From JBBSEZ01 sp038239195 (lineage in GTDB: Bacteria > Planctomycetota > Planctomycetia > Gemmatales > Gemmataceae), in the NCBI GenBank assembly GCA_038239195.1, contig JBBSEZ010000100.1, forward strand, positions 1 to 25,169: a stretch of DNA of 25,169 nt. Direction: 5' to 3'. Made by a program: the position numbers and the translations under genes. The notes beneath the pieces were generated by a model. The model was not told the DNA's origin. It searched no databases and saw only the letters and a list, made by a program, of their open reading frames with translations. Shown piece by piece: positions 5,780-14,295 of the stretch (position 1 is its first letter; each line of letters opens with the position of its first letter).

Positions 5780-8206
5780 ATGCTGTCCGGTCGCGCCATC
5801 CTCGTCGCCTTCCTGCTCGCCCTCGCTCCCGCGACCGCCTGCGCCGCCGACGCGCCCGCCGTCTTCGTCGATCCGCCCGCCGTGCGGCTGTCCGGCCCGG
5901 CGGCTCGCTATTCGCTCCTCGTCCACGGCCGCGCCGCCGACGGCCGGCTGCACGACCGCACGCGCGCCGCCACGTTCCGCGCGCTCGACGCCAAGGTGGC
6001 CCGCGTCACCTCCGCCGGCGTCGTCCACGCCGTCGGCGACGGCGCCACGAGCGTGACCGTCCAGGTCGCCGGGCAGACGCTCACCGTGGCCGTCCGCGTC
6101 GAACGGTCGGCCACGCCGCGCGCGATCAACTTTGAGAACGACCTCGTCCCCATCCTGAGCCGCTTCGCGTGCAACTCCTCCGGCTGTCACGGCAAGGCCG
6201 ATGGGCAGAACGGCTTCAAGCTCTCGGTGTTCGGCTTCGACCCCGCGGCGGACTACGTGTCGCTGGTCAAGGAATCGCGCGGCCGGCGCGTCTTCCCGGC
6301 CGCGCCCACATCGAGCCTGCTGCTGCGCAAAGTGTCGGGCCAGGCGCCGCACGGCGGGGGGGCGCGCATCCGCCCCGGGACCGACGACTACGAAATGCTG
6401 CGCGCCTGGGTCGCCTCGGGAATGCCGTTCGGCTCCCCCGACGATCCCCACGTGGCATCGGTGCGCGTCGAGCCGCGCGAGCGCATCCTCGACGCGCGTG
6501 GCCAGCAGCAGATGCGCGTCGTCGCCCGCTACTCCGATGGCCGCGAGGTGGACGTGACGGCCCACGCGCGCTTCCAGTCCAACAACGAGGCGCTCGCCGC
6601 TGTCGATGCGGAGGGGTTGGTGACGGCGGGCGCGGTGCCGGGCGAGGCGGCCGTCATGGCCAGCTTCATGAACGTCATGGACACGTTCCGCGTCATGGTG
6701 CCTCGCGCCCAGCGCATCGCCAAGTATCCCGCCGTCCCCGAGAACAACTTCATCGACAAGCTGGTCTTCGCCCGCCTGCGCAAGCTCCACGTCGTGCCCT
6801 CCGAGCTCGCCGACGATGCGACCTACCTGCGCCGGGTCTATCTCGACGCGATCGGCACCCTGCCGACCGCGCCGGAGGCGCGAGCCTTCCTGGCGGACCG
6901 GCGCCCCGACAAGCGGGCTCGCATTGTGGAGGACCTGCTGAGGCGGCCCGAGTTCGCGGACTACTGGGCGTTGAAATGGGCGGACCTGCTGCGGGTCGAT
7001 CGGTCGGCGCTGGGGCCGAAGCGGGCGCGCGCTTATCACAAGTGGGTGCGCGATTCGCTGGCCGAGAGCGTCCCCTGGGATCGGTTTGCCCGCGCCATCG
7101 TGACGGCGGAGGGGCCGCTCGACGAGGTGGCGCCGACCAACTTCTACAAGGTCGTCAAGAAGCCGGGCGAGGCCGCGAGTACCCTGGCCCAGGTCTTCCT
7201 CGGCATGCGGCTGGCCTGCGCCGAGTGCCACCACCACCCTTACGACCGCTGGGGCCAGGACGACTATCACGGGCTGGCGGCGTTCTTCAGCGGCGTCGGC
7301 GTGCGCCGCGACGGGGGCGGGGAGTCCCTCCTCGCCTCGGGCGTGGCGTCGGCACGCCACCCGCGCACCGGGCAAACGGTCTTCGCCCACGCGCTGGGCC
7401 GGACGATGCCGGCCAAGTTGGCGCCGGGCGACCGGCGGAGCGAGCTGGCCGACTGGCTGACGGCGCCTAGCAACCCGTGGTTCGCCCGCAACCTCGCCAA
7501 CCGCACCTGGGCACACTTCCTCGGCCGCGGGCTGGTCGAGCCGGTGGATGACGTGCGCGCCACCAACCCGCCGACCAACCCCGAGTTGCTCGACGCGCTG
7601 GCCAAGCACCTCGTTGCCAACAAGTACGACTTCCGCGCGCTCGTCCGCGCCATCACCGCCTCGCGCGCCTACCAGCTCTCCTCGAAGCCGAATGCCACCA
7701 ACGAGACGGATGGGCAGAACTACTCAAGGGCCCTCTTGAAGCGCTTGCCGGCCGAGGTGTTGCTGGACATGGTGTCGCAGACGACGGGCGTATCGGAGCG
7801 CTTTGCGGGGGCGCCGGCAGGGACGAGGGCGATCCAGCTCTGGGACAACAAGGTGCCGCACTACTTCCTCAAGGTGTTCGGCCGGCCGGAGCGCAGCAGC
7901 GCCTGCGAATGCGAGCGCAACGCGGAACCGGGAGTCGCTCAGGTGCTGCACCTGATGAACGCCCCGGAGGTGCAGGCCAAGCTCTCCCACGCAGCGGGGA
8001 CGGTGGCGAAGCTGGTCAAGCGCCACCCGGCCGACGGGCCGCTCGCCGAGGAGCTCTACCTGACCTTCTACGGGCGCTTCCCCGATGAGAGAGAGAAAAA
8101 AGTGGTGGTGGCGCACCTCGCCGAGAACAAGAGTCGGCGCCGGGAGGCCGTCGAGGACCTGGCGTGGAGCTTGCTGAATGCGCTGGAGTTTGCATTCAAT
8201 CACTGA
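5780..8206 (+). CDS. PSCyt1-like / DUF1549 / DUF1553 exported protein with Ig-like domains
   Basis: An 808-residue planctomycete secretome protein of unproven function. A signal peptide (about 1-23) is followed by a BIG2-type Ig-like domain (about 25-110). Next is a PSCyt1 region with the haem-type motif CNSSGCH at 131-137 (C-x4-C-H rather than C-x2-C-H). A second Ig-like domain follows (about 230-312), then DUF1549 (about 325-510, with a second Cys pair CAECHHHPYDRW at 480-491) and DUF1553 (about 540-790, SNPWFARNLANRTWAHFLGR). GGAGG at 5765-5769 supports the start. The DUF1501 gene follows after 24 bases, the standard two-gene arrangement. These pairs are widely suspected to act in polymer breakdown or cell-surface work, but no activity can be read from the sequence. 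Confidence 0.92.
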   Translation: MLSGRAILVAFLLALAPATACAADAPAVFVDPPAVRLSGPAARYSLLVHGRAADGRLHDRTRAATFRALDAKVARVTSAGVVHAVGDGATSVTVQVAGQTLTVAVRVERSATPRAINFENDLVPILSRFACNSSGCHGKADGQNGFKLSVFGFDPAADYVSLVKESRGRRVFPAAPTSSLLLRKVSGQAPHGGGARIRPGTDDYEMLRAWVASGMPFGSPDDPHVASVRVEPRERILDARGQQQMRVVARYSDGREVDVTAHARFQSNNEALAAVDAEGLVTAGAVPGEAAVMASFMNVMDTFRVMVPRAQRIAKYPAVPENNFIDKLVFARLRKLHVVPSELADDATYLRRVYLDAIGTLPTAPEARAFLADRRPDKRARIVEDLLRRPEFADYWALKWADLLRVDRSALGPKRARAYHKWVRDSLAESVPWDRFARAIVTAEGPLDEVAPTNFYKVVKKPGEAASTLAQVFLGMRLACAECHHHPYDRWGQDDYHGLAAFFSGVGVRRDGGGESLLASGVASARHPRTGQTVFAHALGRTMPAKLAPGDRRSELADWLTAPSNPWFARNLANRTWAHFLGRGLVEPVDDVRATNPPTNPELLDALAKHLVANKYDFRALVRAITASRAYQLSSKPNATNETDGQNYSRALLKRLPAEVLLDMVSQTTGVSERFAGAPAGTRAIQLWDNKVPHYFLKVFGRPERSSACECERNAEPGVAQVLHLMNAPEVQAKLSHAAGTVAKLVKRHPADGPLAEELYLTFYGRFPDEREKKVVVAHLAENKSRRREAVEDLAWSLLNALEFAFNH

Positions 8207-8230
8207 CAGAATGGGATGAGGGGGCAGACG

Positions 8231-9565
8231 ATGAACAAGTGCTCGACGTTCTGCGACGGCATCGCCCGGCGCGACTTTCTGCGCCTGGGCACGGCCAGCG
8301 CCTTTGGCATGGGCCTGACGCTGCCGGCACTGCTGGCCGCGCGCGCCGGCGCCGCCGCGCCGTTCGTCAAGCGCGACGTGTCGGTGATCTACCTCTTCCT
8401 GCACGGCGGGCTGAGCACCATCGACACCTGGGACATGAAGCCCTCCGCCCCTCCCGAATTCAAGGGCGAGTTCAAGCCGATTTCCACCAACGTCCCCGGC
8501 ACGCAGATCGGCGAGCACCTGCCGCGCGTGGCGAAGGTGATGGACAAGATCGCGCTGGTGCGCTCCTTCCGGCACCACAACTCCGACCACGGGGCGGCCG
8601 ACCACTACATGCTGACGGGCTACTTCCCGACGGCCGGCTTCAACCCGGGGCTGACCCCCAACAACCAGAAGCCCGCCCACGGCGCCATCATCGCCCGCTG
8701 CCTGGGGCCGCGCGGCGCCGTCCCGCCCTACGTCTGCCTGCCCAAGTTACACCCGAGTTGTGGCTCGTCCTACCTCGGCGCCGGCGCTGCCCCCTTCATC
8801 ATCGACGCCGACCCCAACGCGCCGGACTTCTCCGTGCCCGACGTCGTGCCGCTGCCCTCGCTCGAAGCGCGCCGGCTCGACGATCGCCGGCGGCTGCTCG
8901 GCAGCCTCGACCGCTTCCACAAGAGCGGTGAGGAGCGGAGCAACCCCGCGGCGCGGACGGTAAGCGTATTCCGGCAAAAGGCGTTCGACCTGATGACCTC
9001 GCCGCAGGCCAAGAAGGCGTTCGACGTCCACGCCGAGCCAGATCGGCTGCGCGACACCTACGGCCGCAATACCCTCGGCCAGTCGTGCTTGATGGCGCGG
9101 AGGCTCGTCCAGGCGGGGGTGCGCTGCGTGACGATCGACCACAGCAACTGGGACACGCACGACGACAACTTCAAGACGTTGAAGCGCCAGCTCCTGCCCG
9201 CCCTCGACGCGGCGCTCTCGACCCTGTTCGTCGATCTGGCCCAGCGTGGGCTGCTCGAAACGACGCTGGTGGTCATCACCGGCGAGTTCGGCCGCACGCC
9301 CCGCGTCAACAAGAACGCCGGGCGCGACCACTGGGGCCCGGCCTTCACGGTGGCCCTGGGCGGGGGGGGCATCAAGGGTGGCCGCGTCATCGGCCGATCC
9401 GACGCCCGGGCCGAGCGCCCGGCGACCGAGCCGTTTGGCCCGGAGGACCTGTCGGCGACCATTTGCCACCTGCTCGGCATCAACCCCAAGGACGAGTTCT
9501 TGACTCCGGAAGGGCGCCCGGTCGCCATCGTCAACGGCGGGAAGGTGATGCAGGAGCTGCTGTAG
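8231..9565 (+). CDS. DUF1501 domain protein, Tat-exported
   Basis: A 444-residue member of the DUF1501 family (alkaline phosphatase/sulfatase-like fold), exported through Tat: FCDGIARRDFLRLG at about 7-20 followed by an alanine/leucine-rich stretch. Diagnostic segments are FLHGGLSTIDTWDMKP and the late metal-site motif GEFGRTPRVNKNAGRDHWG. An in-frame ATG at 8216 is possible, but the purine-rich GAGGGGGCAG sits correctly for the ATG at 8231. It forms an operon with the DUF1549/DUF1553 gene and probably works with it at the cell surface. Confidence 0.92.
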   Translation: MNKCSTFCDGIARRDFLRLGTASAFGMGLTLPALLAARAGAAAPFVKRDVSVIYLFLHGGLSTIDTWDMKPSAPPEFKGEFKPISTNVPGTQIGEHLPRVAKVMDKIALVRSFRHHNSDHGAADHYMLTGYFPTAGFNPGLTPNNQKPAHGAIIARCLGPRGAVPPYVCLPKLHPSCGSSYLGAGAAPFIIDADPNAPDFSVPDVVPLPSLEARRLDDRRRLLGSLDRFHKSGEERSNPAARTVSVFRQKAFDLMTSPQAKKAFDVHAEPDRLRDTYGRNTLGQSCLMARRLVQAGVRCVTIDHSNWDTHDDNFKTLKRQLLPALDAALSTLFVDLAQRGLLETTLVVITGEFGRTPRVNKNAGRDHWGPAFTVALGGGGIKGGRVIGRSDARAERPATEPFGPEDLSATICHLLGINPKDEFLTPEGRPVAIVNGGKVMQELL

Positions 9566-9687
9566 GCCGCGAGCGGAGCGGGCCCGCCTGGCACTTGCTT
9601 CGGGCCCTCGGCGCTGTGGGTGCCGCTCGGGTCGCGGCCCCTACGTCCGTTCTTTCCCCGGCAAGCAAGGCTTCTCGCGCTCCGGCG

Positions 9688-9706
9688 CGCCGGCTTTGTG
9701 CCGGCG
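9688..9706. repeat. short hairpin downstream of the DUF1501 gene
   Basis: CGCCGGC (9688-9694) and GCCGGCG (9700-9706) around TTTGT make a 7-base-pair GC stem. No T-run follows. Apart from this and a TACAAT box, 9566-9821 shows nothing that looks like a gene. Confidence 0.35.
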
Positions 9707-9779
9707 GTCTTCCCGGCGCCCACGCGCCGGCCACGCTGCTGTCCTTTCACTCGCGCCGCGAGAAGAGGGCGCCGGTCTC

Positions 9780-9785
9780 TACAAT
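9780..9785 (+). promoter_or_regulatory. candidate -10 box of the CoxG-like gene
   Basis: TACAAT (5 of 6 bases) lies about 36 bases before the ATG at 9822. No convincing -35 box is seen at the right distance. Confidence 0.28.
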
Positions 9786-9821
9786 GGGAGGAGAAGTTCG
9801 CCAGGCGAGGAGGGCGGGCCA

Positions 9822-10271
9822 ATGGTGCGTTTCGAGGGCGAGCGGGAGCTTGGGCTGGCGCCGGCGGAGGCGTGGGGAAAGCTGACCGACGCGCGCTTTT
9901 TAGTGCAGTGCATCCCCGACGTGGAGACGGTCAAGGACGCGCAGGCCGACCGGGCCGCGCTGGTGCTGCGGCCGGGCTTCGCGTTCGTGCGCGGCACCCT
10001 GGAGGTGACGCTCCAGGTTGTCGAGGCGGTCTCGCCGACGTCGGCGCGCGTACTGCTCCACAGCAAGGGCATCGGCAGTACGAGCGACGTGGAGGCGACC
10101 CTGGCGCTGACGGAGAAAGAGGGAGGCGGGACGCGCGTGCGCTGGGTGGCGGAGGTAACGGCGCTGGGCGGGCTGCTCAAGATGGTGCCGAGCGGGCTGA
10201 TCCGCGGGGCGGCGCAGAAGGTGGTCGGCGACGTGTGGACCAACATCGAGGCGAAGCTGGCGTCGGGATGA
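9822..10271 (+). CDS. SRPBCC family protein, CoxG-like
   Basis: A 149-residue START/SRPBCC-fold protein. The opening (FEGERELGLAPAEAWGKLTD, then FLVQCIPDVETV) and the later DVEATLALTEKEGGGTRVRWVAEV match CoxG-type carbon-monoxide-dehydrogenase subunit G proteins and related lipid/ligand-binding proteins. No CODH structural genes are nearby, so a role in CO oxidation is not supported; a general hydrophobic-ligand or membrane-recruitment role is only an inference. The ATG at 9822 was chosen because AGGAGG (9808-9813) lies 8 bases upstream and because residues upstream in the open frame do not resemble the family. Confidence 0.85.
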   Translation: MVRFEGERELGLAPAEAWGKLTDARFLVQCIPDVETVKDAQADRAALVLRPGFAFVRGTLEVTLQVVEAVSPTSARVLLHSKGIGSTSDVEATLALTEKEGGGTRVRWVAEVTALGGLLKMVPSGLIRGAAQKVVGDVWTNIEAKLASG

Positions 10272-10301
10272 TTTCGGCGCCCCTCCATTTGGGCGCCGTA
10301 G

Positions 10302-10319
10302 CGCCCCGCAAGCGGGGCG
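10302..10319. terminator. GC-rich hairpin after the CoxG-like gene
   Basis: CGCCCCGC and GCGGGGCG around AA form a perfect palindrome 31 bases after the stop codon. There is no T-run, so factor-independent termination is uncertain. The remainder of 10272-10589 holds no recognisable gene; a TATCAT box at 10551-10556 is a possible -10 element for the pseudogene that follows. Confidence 0.4.
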
Positions 10320-10589
10320 GCTGAATGGACACGAGCGATGACACGGGCTCCCAACCCTGCCTTCCTCGTCCTGCGCGGTTGTCGTGGTCGTCCCGCCTTC
10401 CTCGCGCACCGCCTTCGTCGTCGCGCGCGACCCGGGCCCCGGCACAGGCGGCGCCGCCGCCCACGCGCCTCGAGCGATGCGGACCGGCCCCCTCTATCGA
10501 TACGACGAAGGGCTCGCGCGTTGGTTCAATTCCCTCGCGGGCTCGTTCCCTATCATGATCCGAGAAGCGCGGCGAGCCCCGGAGGCCCC

Positions 10590-11099
10590 ATGCCCATGAC
10601 CGTTCTCGTCCTCGCCGGCAGCGACGACGAACACGCCCTGTACGTGCGGGAGCACCTGCCCGCCCGCAACGCCGCCGCCCACCGGCGCTGCATCTTCAAG
10701 CCCGTCCAGGGGGGCCCACACGCGCCCGCTCGCTCCGGCCCACCTCCGCGACGAGAACCTGCGCAACCTCGCCCACGCCCACGCCCACGCCCACGCCCCC
10801 GTCACCTTGCAGGAAGAGATTCGCGGCACGAACATCCGTGTCTTCGTCGCCGGGCAGCGCGTTCTGGCCTGCGAGGTGAAGAGCGAGCACCTCGGCTTTC
10901 GCGACACCGAGCGCTCGCCCGGGCGCTCGACCTACTATGGCCGGGCATCGACCTGCGCCTGGGCCTCGAGGGGCGCTACGTCTTTCTGGAGGCCAACCCC
11001 AGCCCCATGTTCTTCGGCTTCGAGCCCCGCGCGAGGCTCCCGCTCACCGACGCCCTGATTGCCCTCTTGCTTCACCCGACTCCCGGAGAGCTCCCATGA
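10590..11099 (+). pseudogene. degenerate ATP-grasp (RimK-like) gene
   Basis: Three pieces of an ATP-grasp ligase-like protein are spread over two frames. The first, from the ATG at 10590, is MPMTVLVLAGSDDEHALYV and runs abruptly into CIFKPVQGG, the ATP-grasp lysine loop. After a run of six G at 10709-10714 the homology continues in the +1 frame (AHTRPLAPAHLRDENL, then LQEEIRGTNIRVFVAGQRVL). Near 10920-10940 it returns to the first frame (GIDLRLGLEGRYVFLEANPSPMF, the Mg-binding end of the fold). About 170 codons remain where such proteins usually need about 300, so internal segments are missing as well. (GCCCAC)4 at 10771-10794 encodes a His-Ala run. Its TGA overlaps the next ATG (ATGA), suggesting the intact ancestor was translationally coupled to the isomerase. 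GGAGG precedes the start. Confidence 0.8.
10771..10794 (+). repeat. six-base tandem repeat (GCCCAC)4
   Basis: Four perfect copies of GCCCAC within the ATP-grasp pseudogene, followed by a partial GCCCC. In the corrected frame it encodes alternating Ala and His. It is a likely slippage site. Confidence 0.85.
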
Positions 11100-12034
11100 C
11101 CCCCGACCTGACCCGCCGGCAATGGCTGGCGACCGCCGCCGGCGCCAGCCTGGCCGCCCCGGCGCTGGCCGCGGCCCCGGCGGCCCCCAAGGCCAAACAG
11201 CCCTTCCGCTTCATGCTCAACACGGCCACGATCCGCGGCCAGAAGCTCACCGTCCCGCAGCAGGTGGACGTCGCCGGCAAGGCGGGCTATCAGGCCATCG
11301 AGCCGTGGATGGGCGACCTCAACGCCTACGTTTCCGGCGGCGGGAGCTTGCCCGACCTCGCCAAGCGCATCCGCGACCGCGGGCTCCGCGTCGAGAGCGC
11401 CATCGGCTTCGCCGAGTGGCTGGTCGATGACGAGGCGCGTCGCCGGCGCGGGCTGGAGCAGGCGAAGAAGGACATGGACCTCGTGCGCCAGATCGGCGGC
11501 ACGCGCATCGCCGCCCCCCCTGCCGGCGCCACCAAACAGCGCGACGTCCCCTTGCTCCGCGCCGCCGAGCGCTACCGTGCCCTGCTGGAGGTGGGCGCCA
11601 AGATCGGCGTGGTCCCCCAGGTCGAGGTATGGGGCTTCTCGCAGGCGCTCAGTCGCCTCGGCGAGGTCGCCCTCGTGGCCATCGAGAGCGGGCACCCGTC
11701 GGCGTGCGTCCTGGCCGACGTCTATCATCTCTACAAGGGCGGGTCCGGCTTCGCCGGCGTCAAACTGCTCAGCGGCGCCGCCATGCAAGTCTTTCACGTC
11801 AACGACTACCCCGCCGCCCCGCCGCGCGCCACCATCGCCGACGCCCAGCGCGTCTACCCCGGCGACGGCGTTGCCCCGCTGCCGCAGATGTTGCGCGACC
11901 TCTACGGCGCCGGCTTCCGGGGCGTGCTGTCGCTGGAGGTGTTCAACCCCGCCTACTGGAAGCAGGACGCGCTCCTGGTGGCGAAGACGGGGCTGGAGAA
12001 GATGCGGGCGCTCGTCGAGAGGAGCCTGGCTTGA
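11096..12034 (+). CDS. Tat-exported sugar phosphate isomerase/epimerase-like TIM-barrel protein
   Basis: A 312-residue protein of the xylose-isomerase-like (AP endonuclease 2) TIM-barrel family. The N-terminus has a Tat-type signal (LTRRQWLATAAGASLAAPAL). Likely metal ligands, typical of the family, are Glu177 (QVEVWG), Asp208 and His211 (LADVYHLYKGG), His234 (VFHVND) and Glu281 (LSLEVFN). The substrate is unknown; exported members are abundant in planctomycetes. The ATG at 11096 overlaps the stop of the ATP-grasp pseudogene and places the twin arginine near residue 7, so it was preferred over the open frame back to 10937. Because of the pseudogene upstream, coupled translation may be impaired. 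Confidence 0.88.
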   Translation: MTPDLTRRQWLATAAGASLAAPALAAAPAAPKAKQPFRFMLNTATIRGQKLTVPQQVDVAGKAGYQAIEPWMGDLNAYVSGGGSLPDLAKRIRDRGLRVESAIGFAEWLVDDEARRRRGLEQAKKDMDLVRQIGGTRIAAPPAGATKQRDVPLLRAAERYRALLEVGAKIGVVPQVEVWGFSQALSRLGEVALVAIESGHPSACVLADVYHLYKGGSGFAGVKLLSGAAMQVFHVNDYPAAPPRATIADAQRVYPGDGVAPLPQMLRDLYGAGFRGVLSLEVFNPAYWKQDALLVAKTGLEKMRALVERSLA

Positions 12035-12059
12035 CGAGCGGTCGGCGATCGACGTCCTC

Positions 12060-12118
12060 GGTTAGCGACGCTTCGAGGAAGCGTCTTGGCCGAACGCTTC
12101 TTCGAAGCGTCGCTAACC
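12060..12118. terminator. 25-base-pair nested palindrome between convergent genes (likely bidirectional terminator)
   Basis: 12060-12084 and 12094-12118 are complementary at 24 of 25 positions, with a 9-base loop. Each arm also contains its own small palindrome (ACGCTTC and GAAGCGT). The element fills the space between the isomerase stop (12034) and the MFS stop (12119). Lack of a T-run fits a structured repeat element doing terminator duty. It has the same nested architecture as 16479-16553. Confidence 0.65.
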
Positions 12119-13378
12119 TCAATCCTCGAGCTTCTTCCCGCTCGTGTCGGGGAGCAGCAAGATCAGCCCGGCCCCGAGCACGAAGAACACCGACGTCAGC
12201 GCCAGCGCCAGGCCGATCCCGACGCCGGGCGACTTGGCCAGAACGCCGATCGTGTAAGGCGCCGACGCGCTGACGGCACGGCCGAGGTTGTAGGTCAGCC
12301 CCTGGCCGGTGGCGCGCACGCTCGTTGGGAACAACTCCGCCAGCATCGCCCCGAACAGGCTGAAGTAGCCGTGGCCCACGAAGCCCAGCACTGGCCCCAG
12401 GAGCATCAGCACCAATGGTTCGCGCGCCATCTGGCCGTAGAGCGGGACCAGCACCGCCGAGCCGATCAGGAACAGGATGAACGCTGGCCGTCGGCCGATG
12501 CGCTCGGCGATGAAGCCGAAGGAGAGGTAGCCGAAGAAAGCGCCGATCTGCATCGGCACCAGCCAGCCGACCGACTGAACGATCTTCATCCCCGCGCCGC
12601 CTTCCTCGATGGGCGAGGCCAGGAAGGCCGGCATCCAGGAGAACAGCCCCCAGTAGGCGAACATCACCGACGCCGTCAGCGCCGTCGCCAGCAGCGTGCG
12701 CCCCAGCAGGGCCGGGCCGAAGATCACCGCGAACGGGTTGGCCACCTTGACGGCGCCTTCCGCCTGCGCGCGGTTCGCCCACACCTCCGGCTCGGGGACG
12801 TAGTGCCGCACCCAGACGACGAGCAGGGCCGGCAGCACGCCCGCCACGAACAACCAGCGCCAGCCGAGCGTCGGCAGGATCAGTGCCGCCAGCACGGCGG
12901 CCAGGATGTAGCCGAGCGCCCAACCGGATTGCATGATGCCGATGGCCTTGCCGCGATGCTCGGCCGGCCAGGTCTCGCTCACCAGCACCGCGCCCGAGGC
13001 CCACTCCCCGCCCATGCCGATGCCCAGCACGGCCCGCCAGAGGAAGAGCTGCCAGAAGCTCTGCGCTGTCGCCGTTCCCAGCGAGCAGGCCGAGAAGATC
13101 AAGATCGTCGCCATCAGCGCGCGCGTCCGGCCAATGCGGTCGGCGATGACGCCGAACAGCAGCCCCCCCGCCGCCGAGGTGAGCAGCGACACCGTCGCGA
13201 GCAGGCCGGCCGTGTCGTTGTCGAAGCCGAACTCGCTTTTGAGGACGGGGATCGCCATCAGGTAGAGGACGAAGTCCATCGCGTCGAGCATCCAGCCCAG
13301 CATGGCCGCGAGCAGCGCGTTCCACTGCTTGCGGGTGATCGTGCGATGCCAGGGCACCACGGCGGGCGCGTCGGTCAT
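12119..13378 (-). CDS. MFS transporter (12 TM, metabolite/H+ symporter type)
   Basis: A 419-residue inner-membrane major facilitator. Many hydrophobic segments fit 12 helices. The loop 2-3 signature is GVIADRIGRTRAL, its second-half counterpart is GFIAERIGRRPAF, and RAVLGIGMGGEWASGAVLV matches the sialate/aromatic-acid/sugar symporter group. An acidic residue pair in helix 1 (LDAMDF) is typical of aromatic-acid:H+ symporters. The substrate cannot be fixed. AAAGGG lies 7 bases before the ATG at 13378, overlapping the end of the upstream acyltransferase gene, so it is the last gene of a three-gene operon. A carboxylate or acyl compound feeding the two CoA-linked enzymes is a reasonable inference. 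Confidence 0.9.
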   Translation of the reverse strand: MTDAPAVVPWHRTITRKQWNALLAAMLGWMLDAMDFVLYLMAIPVLKSEFGFDNDTAGLLATVSLLTSAAGGLLFGVIADRIGRTRALMATILIFSACSLGTATAQSFWQLFLWRAVLGIGMGGEWASGAVLVSETWPAEHRGKAIGIMQSGWALGYILAAVLAALILPTLGWRWLFVAGVLPALLVVWVRHYVPEPEVWANRAQAEGAVKVANPFAVIFGPALLGRTLLATALTASVMFAYWGLFSWMPAFLASPIEEGGAGMKIVQSVGWLVPMQIGAFFGYLSFGFIAERIGRRPAFILFLIGSAVLVPLYGQMAREPLVLMLLGPVLGFVGHGYFSLFGAMLAELFPTSVRATGQGLTYNLGRAVSASAPYTIGVLAKSPGVGIGLALALTSVFFVLGAGLILLLPDTSGKKLED

Positions 13379-13380
13379 GG

Positions 13381-14286
13381 CTACCCTTTCTTGTGGGAAA
13401 GGAGACGAAGCGCGAGGGCCAGCGAGCGCAGCCGGGTGGCGGCGCTGTCGGCCCGCGACATGAAGACCACGGCGCAGGCGGCCCCGCACAGCGCGCCGCC
13501 GAAGCGACAATCGGCGGTGTACGCGGTCGCCTTGACGGTCAGGTTGGCGGAGGTGAGGTCGGGGAAGAGCAGCACGTCGGCAGCGCCCACCACGGGCCCG
13601 GCAACGCGCTTTTTGTCGGCGGCGTCGGCGGCATAGGCGAGGTCGAACGATAGCGGCCCCTGCACGGCGCTGCCGGGCCACTCGCCGGCCCGGTTGCGGC
13701 GCTGGAGCTCGGCCGCCTCCAGACTGTCGGGCAGGGCAGGCGTCGGCGACTCGGTCGCCGCCAGCACGGCGACGCGCGGCGCATCGGCCCCCAGCGCGCG
13801 GGCCACGTCGATGGCGCTGGACAGGACGTCGGCCTTCTGGTCGAGCGTGGGCCGTGGGCAGATGCCTGTGTCGGCCAGCAGGAAGCGGCGCTGCGCCGGG
13901 CGCACCTCCATCAGCACGACCTGGCAAACCGCCCGGCCGGTGCGCAGGCCCTCCTGCGCCAGCAGCGCCTTCATCAAGGCCGGGGTGGCGATCTGGCCCT
14001 TCATGAGCAACCTGGCCCGGCCGGCCCGCACCTCGCTCACCGCGGTCGCCGCGGGCTCGGCGCTGTCCAGGAGCCGAAAGCCCGTCAGGTCGATGCCGTG
14101 TTCCTCCGCCAGTTGGCGCACGTCGCGCTCGGGGCCCACTACAAGGGGCGCCACCCAGCCGCGTTCGACGGCGGCGCGCAGCGCTTCGAGCACGGTGAGA
14201 TCGGCGCCCCCGGCCACGGCGATGGGCACGCGCCCCTGTTGGGCGTCGGCGCTGGCGAACAGCTCGTCGAAGCCGATTAACGACAT
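13381..14286 (-). CDS. phosphate acyltransferase (phosphotransacetylase/phosphotransbutyrylase family)
   Basis: A 301-residue cytoplasmic enzyme of the PTA/PTB family, which interconverts acyl-CoA and acyl phosphate. Family landmarks are MKGQIATPALMKALL, DTGICPRPTLDQKADVL, QGPLSFDLAYAADAADKK, a segment with PDLTSANLTVKATAY, and the C-terminal VVFMSRADSAATRLRSLALAL. Full length without fusion domains suggests a phosphate butyryltransferase-like enzyme rather than Pta. No acyl (butyrate or acetate) kinase is next to it. It starts 9 bases after the crotonase stop and ends 2 bases before the MFS start, so it is tightly co-transcribed. Confidence 0.85.
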   Translation of the reverse strand: MSLIGFDELFASADAQQGRVPIAVAGGADLTVLEALRAAVERGWVAPLVVGPERDVRQLAEEHGIDLTGFRLLDSAEPAATAVSEVRAGRARLLMKGQIATPALMKALLAQEGLRTGRAVCQVVLMEVRPAQRRFLLADTGICPRPTLDQKADVLSSAIDVARALGADAPRVAVLAATESPTPALPDSLEAAELQRRNRAGEWPGSAVQGPLSFDLAYAADAADKKRVAGPVVGAADVLLFPDLTSANLTVKATAYTADCRFGGALCGAACAVVFMSRADSAATRLRSLALALRLLSHKKG

Positions 14287-14295
14287 GGGGGCGAC

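Noticed and set aside
5552..7609. 685-codon minus-strand frame opposite the DUF1549/DUF1553 gene
   Set aside because: No motifs, and the opposite strand carries a complete recognised protein.
9822..10271. Part of a carbon-monoxide dehydrogenase operon
   Set aside because: Only the CoxG-like protein is here; no coxM, coxS or coxL genes are visible, and SRPBCC proteins have many roles.
10338..10589. Upstream part of the ATP-grasp gene or a small gene in the same open frame
   Set aside because: The translation is Arg/Pro-rich with no motif, and the ATG at 10590 has a ribosome-binding site and a typical ATP-grasp opening.
10771..10794. Tandem GCCCAC copies as a CRISPR-like array
   Set aside because: Repeats are six bases with no spacers; this is a simple microsatellite in a pseudogene.
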